Assembly (NCBI GenBank): GCA_902580225.1
Contig: CACHJU010000004.1
Coordinates: 33,377-97,376 of the forward strand
DNA length: 64,000 nucleotides
Source of the DNA: an uncultured Verrucomicrobiota bacterium
GTDB taxonomy: Bacteria > Verrucomicrobiota > Verrucomicrobiia > Opitutales > Seribacteraceae
Direction: 5' to 3'
Under the pieces are notes generated by a model. That model ran no database searches. It saw only the letters and a program-made list of their open reading frames with translations, and was not told the origin of the DNA. Position numbers and translations under genes: made by a program. This document shows, in pieces, positions 19,935-30,300 of the stretch (position 1 is its first letter; each line of letters starts with the position of its first letter).

Positions 19935-20156
19935 AGGTGAGGTCAAAAATACAGGCTAGACCACAGGTTGCACATATGTTGCGGAAGAAAGTGCAATCGC
20001 GGAATGCATGCAGGAAGTCAAAGGGTAAGCGGGTGTACAAAACAGGAAGGGATATTTCCTGAGGTGAGGATTTTCAAAAATATTTTAAAAGGCCTGAAAA
20101 TGTCAGGCATGAAACCACTAATGGATGGTTGCCGAATCCCTTTTATTTTTAAGAGT

Positions 20157-20359
20157 GGCGGTCATGGTCCGGGATTGGGGTACCGTGTGGACGGTGCAGT
20201 CGTTGCAAGGGCATTTTTGCCTGAATTCGCGACAAGTCAGGTAGTACCCAGTTACGACAGATACCTTACAGCTATCTATCGTAACTCTACTACCCTTCTA
20301 CTACCACTGGAAGTCTGGAAGTTTTCTGGACGCAATAGGCCATCCCGGATCATGCCGTC
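20157..20359 (+). ncRNA. Putative retron msr-msd ncRNA
   Basis: Long-range a1/a2-like pairing CATGGTCCGGGAT (20163-20175) with ATCCCGGATCATG (20342-20354), extendable outward via GGCGG/CCGTC. Internal hairpin ACCGT-GTGG-ACGGT (20182-20195). Long msd-like stem 20240-20263/20273-20294 (GGTAGTA..AGTTACGA.AGATA / TATCT.TCGTAACT..TACTACC). Lies directly upstream of the retron-type RT. Confidence 0.7.
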
Positions 20360-20386
20360 CAATCTATTTTGCGGAGGTACGAAATA

Positions 20387-22366
20387 ATGAAGGAGGAGGA
20401 GTTGAACTTTATTAGAACCTGGGGAACTTTGCTTTGTTCAACCGAGCGGAGATTAAAGGAATTAGCCTGGGAGCTTGCGGATGCAAGAAGGTACAAACAG
20501 TTTGCGATTCCAAAGTCTAATGGAGGGCTGCGGATAATTAGTGAGCCGATTGATTCTCTAAAGGAGATTCAGCGTTTGTTGCTTGTTATTATGGAAAGGT
20601 CATACGAGCCACTCGGGAATTCTCATGGTTTTATTTCACGGCGTAGCATACTCACGAATGCAAAGCCGCATGTCCGGAAGCCCTGGGTTTTTAATACTGA
20701 TATAGAAAAGTTTTTTCCGACAATACGAATGGAAAGAATCAAACAGGTACTATCCGATATAAGGTTGAAATTTCTACTCGATGTTCCAGGTAATCAAAAT
20801 GCAGTCACTTTTAAAGAGGTAAGATTGAGTGCAGAGATTGTATCATTGCTTGCGAATCTGTGCTGTTTCCGACAAGTCGAGGGTAGTGACGATCCAGAAA
20901 GCTGGTATGGTTTGCCACAGGGGGCACCTACATCTCCGATATTATCAGATATGGTAGCCCGAAAAATGGATGAGGACATACTCAGCTTTTGTGCGGATAG
21001 GGGTATTGAATATACCAGGTATGCGGATGATTTATCTTTTTCCCCTTTGGATCCGAAGGACTACTATGGGTACAAGCAATTAATTGTTGGGAGAGTTTCT
21101 AAAAACCCTGAGCTATGGACGGAATTGAAGGAAATTATCAATAGTTATGGATTCCGTATTAACGCCAAGAAAAATAAATTGTTTTGTGGGAAGTCATGTA
21201 AGCAGGTGACCGGACTTTCAGTAAATGAATTTCCTAATGTTCCAAGGAAGGTCATTCGTTCGATTCGACAGGATTTATATCTTTGGGATAAGCATGGGCA
21301 CGACCGTGCAAATGATATTATTCATGAAAGAAAGAATTACCGTCATAAAAAATGCCCTAAGCGTTTGAAGAATATGCTTCATGGTAAACTTATGTTCTTG
21401 TCTATGGTAAGAGGGAAGGGTGATCCTGTTTATTTGCGGTTTGTACGTCGGTTTCAGGAATTGGAGAAACGGGATATGCTGAATTCATCCAGCGGGAATT
21501 TTTCCTGTAAATGGAGCCCCGTTAATATGTGGGATGCAAACAGTAACTGGATGTCTCAGGCAGGAAGTGAGGAGATGAGATTCAGGGTAAACCTCGAGGA
21601 TTTCCCTAGGCGGTCGGCCAAGCACTTTGGTGACAGGAGAAGAATTTTTCTTCAAAAATCAGGGGATTTACGTGGCATGCTTAGAACCGAAGTGGGTGCC
21701 TGGGCGTATGAGCGTTTGCAGCATACTTTTAATCTACGGCAAAACCTGATGGATGAATTTACTTATGATCCATTTGTAAAGGGTGGTAAATGCCTACTTG
21801 AATATATGCTGGAAGCAGAGGCGTCTTACTTGCATCTTTTACATGATGAATTGATTGAAAGTCAGGCACATGATGCGTGGAGTGCGTTGTTCTTTCGACT
21901 CATGGAAATTAATGGAAATACTTGTTCAACAAAACTTTTGGATCCTGCATTCCGATGCCATATGGAGCATATCGACTGGGGTACTTTTTTCCGTCATCAA
22001 AATGACGAGTTTCTTTCTAAGCGGTATGGTTATGAAAAATTTGATCTTAATGATTTGTTAAGCATTGCGTCATCCCCCAAAAGGCGGGTAACACCAACAT
22101 CTTCGCTTATGCTTTGGACTGCCTTGGCACCCATGGCCCTCAATACAAAGGACGAGGGTTTAGGTTCGCACCGTAAATTATTCCAACAGACTTTGGAGGA
22201 TACTCCTCATTTTTTCCCACTTTTTGATGATGTGCTTACAAGTTGTGGCAGAACACGAAACGGGAACCCGCCGAGCTTATCCATGCACACTATGAGAAAA
22301 GGTATTTTTACTTTCATAAAAGCATTTGGAGCAAAGCCTATTCATAAACAACTAGCACTTATTTAA
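20387..22366 (+). CDS. Retron-type reverse transcriptase with a C-terminal extension of about 280 aa
   Basis: FNTDIEKFFPTI, LPQGAPTSPILSD, YTRYADDLSFS, and the VTG motif VTGLSVNEFPNVPRKVIRSIRQDL. GGAGG ribosome-binding site at 20373-20377 supports ATG 20387 over the TTG at 20369. Confidence 0.92.
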   Translation: MKEEELNFIRTWGTLLCSTERRLKELAWELADARRYKQFAIPKSNGGLRIISEPIDSLKEIQRLLLVIMERSYEPLGNSHGFISRRSILTNAKPHVRKPWVFNTDIEKFFPTIRMERIKQVLSDIRLKFLLDVPGNQNAVTFKEVRLSAEIVSLLANLCCFRQVEGSDDPESWYGLPQGAPTSPILSDMVARKMDEDILSFCADRGIEYTRYADDLSFSPLDPKDYYGYKQLIVGRVSKNPELWTELKEIINSYGFRINAKKNKLFCGKSCKQVTGLSVNEFPNVPRKVIRSIRQDLYLWDKHGHDRANDIIHERKNYRHKKCPKRLKNMLHGKLMFLSMVRGKGDPVYLRFVRRFQELEKRDMLNSSSGNFSCKWSPVNMWDANSNWMSQAGSEEMRFRVNLEDFPRRSAKHFGDRRRIFLQKSGDLRGMLRTEVGAWAYERLQHTFNLRQNLMDEFTYDPFVKGGKCLLEYMLEAEASYLHLLHDELIESQAHDAWSALFFRLMEINGNTCSTKLLDPAFRCHMEHIDWGTFFRHQNDEFLSKRYGYEKFDLNDLLSIASSPKRRVTPTSSLMLWTALAPMALNTKDEGLGSHRKLFQQTLEDTPHFFPLFDDVLTSCGRTRNGNPPSLSMHTMRKGIFTFIKAFGAKPIHKQLALI

Positions 22367-22368
22367 TT

Positions 22369-22758
22369 ATGATTAATTCGACAAAAAATACTGGATGGCT
22401 TTCGAAGAAGCCAAATACAAATCACTTGGGTAAGGCGACCCATTCCGAGAGGGACCTGGTAGAGAGCACTTTGAGCTTACCTGGGCGGGTTCATGTAGTG
22501 GGAGATCTTGTTGAGCATGAAAGCGGATTTTCGAAACGGGAGCTGGTTATCTTGACTGACGATTATAGACCATCCCTTATCAGGTTTGAATTCCTGAACA
22601 AGGCCGCTGCTAGCCTGGATGGATTGGTGGAAGAAGAAAAGGTGAAGGTAATCTTCCGGATTGAAGGCAGGGAGTGGAATGACAAGGTTTTGAATAATTT
22701 AATTGGCACTCAAGTTGATAGAATCAGCGAGCAAGTGATCAAAACGGTACAGAATTAA
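22369..22758 (+). CDS. DUF3127-like (OB-fold/SSB-like) protein in the retron locus
   Basis: GFSKRELVILTDDYRPSLIRFEFLNKAAASLD...VKVIFRIEGREWNDKVLNNLIGTQVDRI matches the DUF3127 pattern; starts 2 nt after the RT stop. Confidence 0.65.
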   Translation: MINSTKNTGWLSKKPNTNHLGKATHSERDLVESTLSLPGRVHVVGDLVEHESGFSKRELVILTDDYRPSLIRFEFLNKAAASLDGLVEEEKVKVIFRIEGREWNDKVLNNLIGTQVDRISEQVIKTVQN

Positions 22759-22779
22759 GTTAACAGGAAGGATAAAAAT

Positions 22780-23013
22780 ATGAGTATGGAAGATGGAAAA
22801 AGGGAATCATTGGAAGCAGAGACTTTTGAGCTTTATGAAACAATCAGGCCAAGGGTGGAAGAGTTTTTGGATGAATGGTTTATCGTTGGAATATGTCCAG
22901 GATGTGGAAGCCGTGTTCTTATGGGAAGCCGAAACAATGGCTGGAATAAACTTCAACCTACTTATGATGCGGTTAAGAAGTGGAAAAAAGATAATCCAGT
23001 AGGTGGGGCGTGA
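22780..23013 (+). CDS. Small hypothetical protein, paralogue-like to the 23084 ORF
   Basis: RPRVEEFLDEWFIVG aligns with DGRISEFMDEYIIIG in the next small ORF. Confidence 0.55.
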   Translation: MSMEDGKRESLEAETFELYETIRPRVEEFLDEWFIVGICPGCGSRVLMGSRNNGWNKLQPTYDAVKKWKKDNPVGGA

Positions 23014-23083
23014 TTGAAAATTTACTCCATCATGTCTCAACCACAGGAAAACGGGAAATCTAAGAATATAATTTTTTGTTTAA

Positions 23084-23308
23084 ATGAATAATCATAGTGA
23101 TGGAGAAGTGTTGCACGATGCAGTAGATGGCAGGATTTCTGAATTTATGGATGAATATATCATCATTGGAAAAAAAGCAGGACGCAGACAGAAAATGATT
23201 ATCAGTACTATAAAGCAGGAGGATGGATTTCTGTCTAAAATTTATGAGGAATGCCTGGAATGGGCCTACAGAAAAGGAAAGTATAATAAGGAAAATGAAT
23301 ATGAGTGA
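23084..23308 (+). CDS. Small hypothetical protein, paralogue-like to the 22780 ORF
   Basis: 74 aa; shares the EF(L/M)DE(W/Y)(F/I)I(V/I)G core with the preceding ORF. Confidence 0.55.
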   Translation: MNNHSDGEVLHDAVDGRISEFMDEYIIIGKKAGRRQKMIISTIKQEDGFLSKIYEECLEWAYRKGKYNKENEYE

Positions 23309-23636
23309 TGATATGCAATTAATTTTACCATTGGTAATGGATGAAAACATACAGATGGAAATCGAAATTTCGATGAGGGAAGATCTCATTCCAGGTTATG
23401 ATTTAGCAGTTGTTGGTGAAACAGCAGATGGCCGTTTGATATATTCAGACGAAAAGATTGTAGAGATTCTTATGCAGAATGGAGTTGAATCCGAGGTGGA
23501 TGCATACGAATACTTGGAGAATAATATTCAGGGCAGTTACAGGATGCATTTGTTTGTTTCAGAAGAGGGGGGGATAGAGTCTATTTTTGAGGAGCATTAT
23601 GAAAATGTTGAAATTTTATTATGTGATAATGAATAG
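23301..23636 (+). CDS. Small acidic hypothetical protein
   Basis: In-frame ATG at 23301 within the longer 23223 ORF, overlapping the previous ORF by 8 nt; MSDDMQLILPLVMDENIQMEIEIS... Confidence 0.55.
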   Translation: MSDDMQLILPLVMDENIQMEIEISMREDLIPGYDLAVVGETADGRLIYSDEKIVEILMQNGVESEVDAYEYLENNIQGSYRMHLFVSEEGGIESIFEEHYENVEILLCDNE

Positions 23637-23719
23637 AAGTATACGGAATTTATAGATCTAGATAGAAATTTTTTTGTTGTTGCTAAAGTTAAAGTCTTGT
23701 CACTCATTAAATAACTTTT

Positions 23720-25843
23720 ATGGACGAATCAGCTGCAGATATTATTCAATCGGTTAAACCCATTTATCCAGAAGGCTTAATTAACTGGATGGGCAATCGC
23801 GAGGGCGGCGTACGAATACCATTTCAAAAATCTTCTGGTCGGCCAAGTGGTGAGCAAATTGAAACGCCGTTAGTGAACAAATTGAACAGATGGGCGGCTG
23901 CTATTGCTAAAGGGGAAGAAGTTCCAAGAAATATAATCCTAGTCGGAGGTCCGGGAAATGGGAAGACCGATACTATTGAGGGGTGTATTGAATCTCTGGA
24001 TTCAGAGATGGGTGCGGAGGGAAAGCTATTGGAAGCTTTTGAGAAAAAGTTTATCACTGAAGGTGAAGATTTGGCTCCCAGACGGGTTGATGTTGAAATC
24101 AAGAAATTAGGATTAAAGAAACCTCCTGAAAACATAGGCTCAATCATTCTAGTTCAGGACGCAACGGCCAACGATCCAGTCGCTGGAAAAAGTGCAGCCA
24201 GCCTCTTGTATGAGGAACTGGAAACACTTTTAAATGCTGATTCGAAGGATATATATCTGTGCTGTGTGAACAGAGGGATTTTATCGCAGGCTGTGGCGAT
24301 AGCATCGGGTCAGAATAGCAAGGCCCAGAAGCTTGTTTCTTTAATGACAAAAGCAGTCACAAGCAGTGCAGAGCCACCATCTTGTTGGCCGCTTGATGGA
24401 TATCCTCAAATTGGCATATGGCCAATGGATGTGGAGTCTCTTGTTTTTACTCCAGCAGGAAATGTAAAAACAGTTGCACACCAGATAATCTCGGCAGCTG
24501 TGGATAAGGAAAAATGGCCAGAACCTTGTGAATCAGGTAGCAGGTGTCCATTTTGCCAAAACAGAAAATTACTCGAAAAAAGCTCTAATCAGGATGGGCT
24601 GGTTTCAATACTGCATTATTACGAGCTTTCATCAGGCAAGCGTTGGACATTCAGGGATCTGTTTTCTTTGATTCCATACATTATAGTCGGGGATCTAAAC
24701 GAATTTGAGATAAAGGGTAAAAGGTTCAGCCCTTGTGAATGGTCAGCACAGCAGTTAAAAATAGCGAATGAGGGGCCAGCTGGTAGTCGGGAAAGAGTTT
24801 TGGCCCCTTTTCTACTTGCATCACGCCTGTATTATCATCGCCTATTTCCGGTGTGGCCGTCTTTTAATAAAGGAGATTTCCTAAAGGCAAAACGTGAACT
24901 ACTCAAATCTGGACAGAAAGATGAAGGTCTGCAAGCAGGAGCGGATTTATTCAAATTTTTCGCGGCTTCCGGGAAACTTTCAAGGATTTCGGGTGGAGAA
25001 ATAATGGAGCGGGTTTGCGATAGTTTATGTCCAAACCTGGACCCTGGTAATATCACAGGTGAGCAAGTGTTGATTGAAAGAAATGGAGAGGGAATTACCA
25101 TTGCAGATATTGAGAGTGATTTCAGCTTGTCCGTTAAAGATGGCCTGGAGGGTGTTAAGTTTCAGGTCGAGCAATTGGAGCGGGATATTCTCAAATTAGT
25201 TGCAAAAGCGGATGAATCTCTGACGGAGGATAAGTTCCCCAGAAATCATTCAAGAAAGTGCCGCTTACTCCAGATTACGGTCAGGCAATTTTCATCCAGG
25301 CTGGTTAAACGCAGTTTGGGGACAAGACTGGGAATATGCAGCGACTCCATTCATTTTAAAGGTTATATAAATAAGGTCATGAACGGTGACGACGGTTTAA
25401 GCGAAGTCAGGAAGGCGATGAAGCTTTTAATTCACGAATCAAATTCATTTAAAGCAAACCTTGCTACAACCTTTGGGCAACCAATGGCAGAACGTTCGAG
25501 GGAAATATCCCTTATCATTGAAAGAACAATTAACCCTAAGCCATGTTCATCCGAATTAACATGTGAGTCGCGGCCTAAGGAGTCATTTTCTTTTCTGAAG
25601 ATAGAAGGCCATTTTGTGCCTGTTACTTTTCAACTTTATAAGGCCTTGCAAAATATAAAAGATGGGCTTCTTCAGGCCTCTCTTCCTAATGAAATTTTTT
25701 CTATGCTGGATTTGATAAAAGCTCTGGTATCTGGGAAGGTCGTCCGTGATAAAGACTACTTGCAGGAAGACGCAAAGATCGTAGTTGGCCGCAACAAAGA
25801 AAAAATATCTTTCTCGAATGGTAAGTTTTACTTTCTGAAATGA
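23720..25843 (+). CDS. AAA-family ATPase, candidate DptF-like
   Basis: Walker A NIILVGGPGNGKTDTIEG; CPFCQNRKLL zinc motif; first gene of an AAA / about 500 aa / HerA-like triad. Confidence 0.7.
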   Translation: MDESAADIIQSVKPIYPEGLINWMGNREGGVRIPFQKSSGRPSGEQIETPLVNKLNRWAAAIAKGEEVPRNIILVGGPGNGKTDTIEGCIESLDSEMGAEGKLLEAFEKKFITEGEDLAPRRVDVEIKKLGLKKPPENIGSIILVQDATANDPVAGKSAASLLYEELETLLNADSKDIYLCCVNRGILSQAVAIASGQNSKAQKLVSLMTKAVTSSAEPPSCWPLDGYPQIGIWPMDVESLVFTPAGNVKTVAHQIISAAVDKEKWPEPCESGSRCPFCQNRKLLEKSSNQDGLVSILHYYELSSGKRWTFRDLFSLIPYIIVGDLNEFEIKGKRFSPCEWSAQQLKIANEGPAGSRERVLAPFLLASRLYYHRLFPVWPSFNKGDFLKAKRELLKSGQKDEGLQAGADLFKFFAASGKLSRISGGEIMERVCDSLCPNLDPGNITGEQVLIERNGEGITIADIESDFSLSVKDGLEGVKFQVEQLERDILKLVAKADESLTEDKFPRNHSRKCRLLQITVRQFSSRLVKRSLGTRLGICSDSIHFKGYINKVMNGDDGLSEVRKAMKLLIHESNSFKANLATTFGQPMAERSREISLIIERTINPKPCSSELTCESRPKESFSFLKIEGHFVPVTFQLYKALQNIKDGLLQASLPNEIFSMLDLIKALVSGKVVRDKDYLQEDAKIVVGRNKEKISFSNGKFYFLK

Positions 25844-27339
25844 AAATAGAAGATTTTATAAAGAAGCCTTTTTCCAATGATTGCCATGAATATGGATGCA
25901 GCTTGTTGGACATTTCGCCTAAACCAGAATATGCAACTGGTGAGGTAGTCCTTGCATCTACATTAAGACGAATTGGATTCTCTGAATCTGGAGTCTCAGA
26001 GAAAAAAGTCTATTCCAATGGTACAAATCTTGAAAAGAATCTTCGAAAGCAAAAACGGCCTAATATGGAAGAGGGTGCAAGTTATGTAGGTTTTGACCTG
26101 TGGGATTCTATAGTGCATGAAGCGATAAAAAGCCCCAAGAAACCTCAGCAATCAGAAAGCAGATTTTTGCAGATTAGCCCTCTTGTCCCTGATGCCTCTT
26201 TATACTCTTCAACAAGTCGAGTCCGTGGTAATTCTTGGAATCCAGGTAGCTTGGTAGAAAAAATAGTTATTTTGGGATCTGAAGACGATGCCGCTGCAAA
26301 TAAGAACTGGAAAGAGTTTTTTAATGCTTTAAGCGTTGGTGAAAATGATGATGTCTGGGCCCGGTTTCTCCAAATGGAATTTACTGCCTGGAGGTCTGAA
26401 AAAAACATCAAGTGGACAGAGCCATCGAAACTGAAAGCCTCTCAATTCAGCAATAAGTTTCTCTCAAAAGAAAGTCAGATACCTGCACAACAGTTTGTGT
26501 CAGATCTTTTGAAGATCATTGAGTTGAAGGATTATCTTACCAGAAGGCAATGGATAAGTATGATCGAATCAATTTTGAGAGTAGGGTCAGCTACGCATGT
26601 TCTGTGGCTATGCCGTGCTAATGAAAAATGCTTTGATCTGATTTACAACTTACTTGAAGGAGGGGAAGTTAAGAAGGATTTCAACTTGAATGAAATTTTT
26701 GCGGGGGGAGCTGGATTTTGGAGGTATGGTCAGCTTGCATACAATACGATTAATGATCTGGCTTCAGGCTTCATGCGTTCAAGGTTGGGAATTAATTTGA
26801 TTATTTTGCATCTTAAGGAAGCAGGCTGTAAAGTTAGTGATAAGTGCTTAAGCGACGAGAAGAGCTTTGCCCAATTCCTAAAACAGATCGAATCCTTTCG
26901 TGGAAAGATTAGCTTTAAAGATTTCCGTGAGTCTTTTCAGAAAGCACTTGAGATTAATAAGAAAGAAATTGGTAAATCCAAAGTAGTTGAGTTTGTCAGA
27001 AGTGTTCTTGGCCAGAGGCAAACGAATGAGCATGGTCTGGAGAGCTATGATCAAGGGTTTTATCTTGGGAAAAAAGGAGACTACCGATCTTCTCCCTGGA
27101 TTGTGTCCATGGGACCTGTTGCGGTAATCTCAATTGCTTATGCATGTACAAGTTTGAAAGACGGACCCGCTACTATCGACGATTTTTGTAATCATTTGAA
27201 AAATTATGGAATAGTTGTGGATGTTGAGGAGGTAGGCCGAAGTGGAATTGGAGAGACCTTAAGGAACCTGGGTCTGGTATTGGATAGTCCAGATGCTGAG
27301 GGTGGCATGATTATTATAAACCCTTTCAACCGCTCCTAG
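25840..27339 (+). CDS. Uncharacterised protein, candidate DptG-position component
   Basis: 499 aa; ATGA overlap with the upstream AAA gene (25840-25843); middle gene of the triad. Confidence 0.7.
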   Translation: MKIEDFIKKPFSNDCHEYGCSLLDISPKPEYATGEVVLASTLRRIGFSESGVSEKKVYSNGTNLEKNLRKQKRPNMEEGASYVGFDLWDSIVHEAIKSPKKPQQSESRFLQISPLVPDASLYSSTSRVRGNSWNPGSLVEKIVILGSEDDAAANKNWKEFFNALSVGENDDVWARFLQMEFTAWRSEKNIKWTEPSKLKASQFSNKFLSKESQIPAQQFVSDLLKIIELKDYLTRRQWISMIESILRVGSATHVLWLCRANEKCFDLIYNLLEGGEVKKDFNLNEIFAGGAGFWRYGQLAYNTINDLASGFMRSRLGINLIILHLKEAGCKVSDKCLSDEKSFAQFLKQIESFRGKISFKDFRESFQKALEINKKEIGKSKVVEFVRSVLGQRQTNEHGLESYDQGFYLGKKGDYRSSPWIVSMGPVAVISIAYACTSLKDGPATIDDFCNHLKNYGIVVDVEEVGRSGIGETLRNLGLVLDSPDAEGGMIIINPFNRS

Positions 27340-27351
27340 GGTTATTTTATT

Positions 27352-30300
27352 ATGAATAATTTACTTAAGTATTTAGCCGAGTATGTACAGGGACAGTTTG
27401 ATAAGCAATATGGTCAAAATATTAAGGAGCTAAGACTTAATTTCACCGGTATTCCAGAAGAACTTAGAAATAAGCTATTTGATTATTTTAAAGATCCTGC
27501 GGTAAGGCCATCTATTGAAATAGCCGAGGAAAAGTTTCACGTGCCAGTTTACTTGTTTGAGGACAAATCTTCAGACCCTGAAGACTGCCCTGATTTTGCC
27601 AAGTGTTCTGAAAGTTGGTGGGTGCGGGCAGTAAGAAATAATCAAAGCAAAAAGGTGTGCTTGATACTTTCCGACATGATTTCACAAGGTTCAGTGCTTT
27701 CCACAATAAATGTGATAGGTGTTCCACGTGAGATTAATACCGTTGATGAGTGGCTTGAGCAAGATCTCCTAAGAGAACTCGCAGATAAAATTTTAACGAG
27801 TATTTTTACAAATATTAAAATCGCTGAGAAAGCAAAGTTATTGCTGAACTGTGCGATTCAAAACGCCTGGGACTCAGAAGAGGGGTATAGGGAGAAAACG
27901 ATATGCTGGAACCTTCTAGAAAAGGCTGCAGAGGTTCATGGCACAAATGAACATGATACAATCCTCAATTTTCTAGCTCATTTGGGTTTTCCATCCATTT
28001 CTAAATTGGAAGATTTTGGATCGAAGGAACACTTGTCAGTTCTTCTTGGACTGGCATCATTTTTAAATGATAGTGGTCTAAATGCTGGGTTTAGAAAACT
28101 AATTGAAAGGGCTGATAATCCTCCCGTTAAAAAAGCCCTTGAGAATTTTGAGAACCATTTGTTCGAAATGGGAGTAAACGACGCAACTGAGTTTGCAACC
28201 AGTCCGTTCAGATTCTTTAACCCTTTAGGAAAGACAAACTTTGAAATATCGGAGTGGTGGAATACTTTAAATTGTGTATGTCTCGCTGATCTACTTGATT
28301 ACAATCAAGCGGTTTCTGAAGGCAGTATAATAATTGAGCCGCAGGACCCTTTTTTACCAGCCCAGTCAGGACTCCCGCACCTTTTTAGAAACAAAATCAC
28401 TTTCTCGATCTCAATTGGAGATACCGAAAGTGAAGTTTTAAACGGAATAGAAATAAAGATATACCGTGCTAGTGGCAGTGCAAAACTTCAGTTAATCAAA
28501 GATGGAATTTCCATTTCTAATGAGGAGCCAATCGAATATGAGGATGATGATTTACCTGAACATGACAGGTTTGTACGGTATAAAATAGAAGCAGAAGGTT
28601 TTAAGCCATCGGTAGTAAAAGTAATATCACTGGATAATTATAAACCTGGAGTGGTGGTTTTTTCACGATCAGCAAAAAAAGTTTCTCTTTTTAAAGAAAA
28701 TACAAAGGCAAAAAGTAGGGCTAATGAAAATAAGAAACAGCCACGCTTTGAGTCTAACTTATCCCTTAAAAATATGGGTAAGCACAATCTGGAATTGTTT
28801 GCCTCTAAGAATTTCGATCCAGGTGAAATTATGCATGGGTATGAGATTGATTCTGAGCATATAAATGAGGATGTTGAGAGGCCAATAAACAAGGTTGATG
28901 AGAATAAATATGTTTGCCTTATTGATACCGACGAGGAGTGCGAATGGGAGTTTTTTACAGTTGGTAATGATAAATCTGCTGTACCTTATTTGATTTATGT
29001 AACGGCAGAAGACATCCCGCAACAGGGAGTATCTACTGAGTTTGAGAGGCTTGTCCTGTCAAATCTTCCAGATTATGAAGGAGGAAATTCAACAAATGTA
29101 AAAGTTGAACCTAAAATCTCCAGAATATCTGAGTACGAAGAATGGATCCTGAACAACGATGATTCATATTACCCTGTTATTATAGGACCGGATTATATTG
29201 ATTGTTGGAAAAATCCAGACTGGAAAGAAAAGCCAGTTCTTTCGCAATACCGTATTAATGAAGATCCGCGACCCTTAGGTAATGATTTTAATGTTCCCGA
29301 GGATTTTATTTCTTCCAGAACTGAACTATTTAAGATTTTGAGGGAATCGTTTGGGGATAACATAAATTTGGCATCAGTATCGATGCTCAAATTTGGCGAT
29401 CTGATGAAGAGCGAAGGCTTCAATGGTAAACTTAATACTTTCTTGAAATCTTATATCAACTGGATTGAAAATGACTTTTTATCTGCTTTTTGGGCTGATA
29501 CACTAACCGTTTTTGGTAACATTCAGGATATGGAGGTCCTCGGTGCAAAACCTTATGCTATACTTTTGTCACCTTTTCATCCTTTAAAACTTGCCTGGCA
29601 GTGTAATGCTCAGCATATCCTGCAAGACGCAGCTGAGAAAAATATGAATTGTCCAGCTGCGAGCTTGTTAAACCCCGGATCTTTTCCCGATTGCATTACC
29701 CTGCCATGCCGTACTGCTAGTAATCAGCTTAATTATATTGATTTTGTGGCAATGCCAAGCACTTCAAGTTACTGGGGCGTTCTTTGGTCAGTTGAAGCTC
29801 TTGATCTACTTGCTAGCTCTGATTCCCAAACTATTTTTGATGTTGAATTTGGAATTGAAGTACAAGGGTTGTCGGGTGGATTCAGTTCAAAGCAGGTAGA
29901 GCGTTCGATTGATGAAGTCTGGCGTTTGCTTTCTGCTAAATCTTCGCTGAGGTTAGGAATCCGAAGCAGAATAAGGGCACAAACCAGTTGCAATCAAGGA
30001 ATTGAGGACTGGTGTTTGAACAACCTTGGTGCTGAGTCAGATCCATGGAATATTTCTGCACCACGTTCATTAATCGTTAATGATCAAAGGGAACCAGAGT
30101 TGCATCCAGAACAATCAGCCTTGTCAATACTAACCAGATCAACTGGTTCCGCTGTTAGCTGGTTTCATTCAGGTGATACGAATGGTAAAATGGATGATCT
30201 TGCAGTCATTGCTCATTTGGGCCTAATGAATTCAAGGACTGAGAAACATGGAATAAATTCTGCCATTGATGGCAGTTGTTTGTCTAGGTGGCGGGTAAGG

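Noticed and set aside
20280-20310. Repeated CTACTACC units considered as a CRISPR or short tandem array
   Set aside because: Only two copies, 11 nt apart, and part of the msd-like stem; no CRISPR-like repeat-spacer structure or cas genes seen in the window.
19968-20387. 139 aa plus-strand ORF before the RT
   Set aside because: Cys/Arg-rich atypical composition and overlap with the strongly structured retron ncRNA; likely non-coding.
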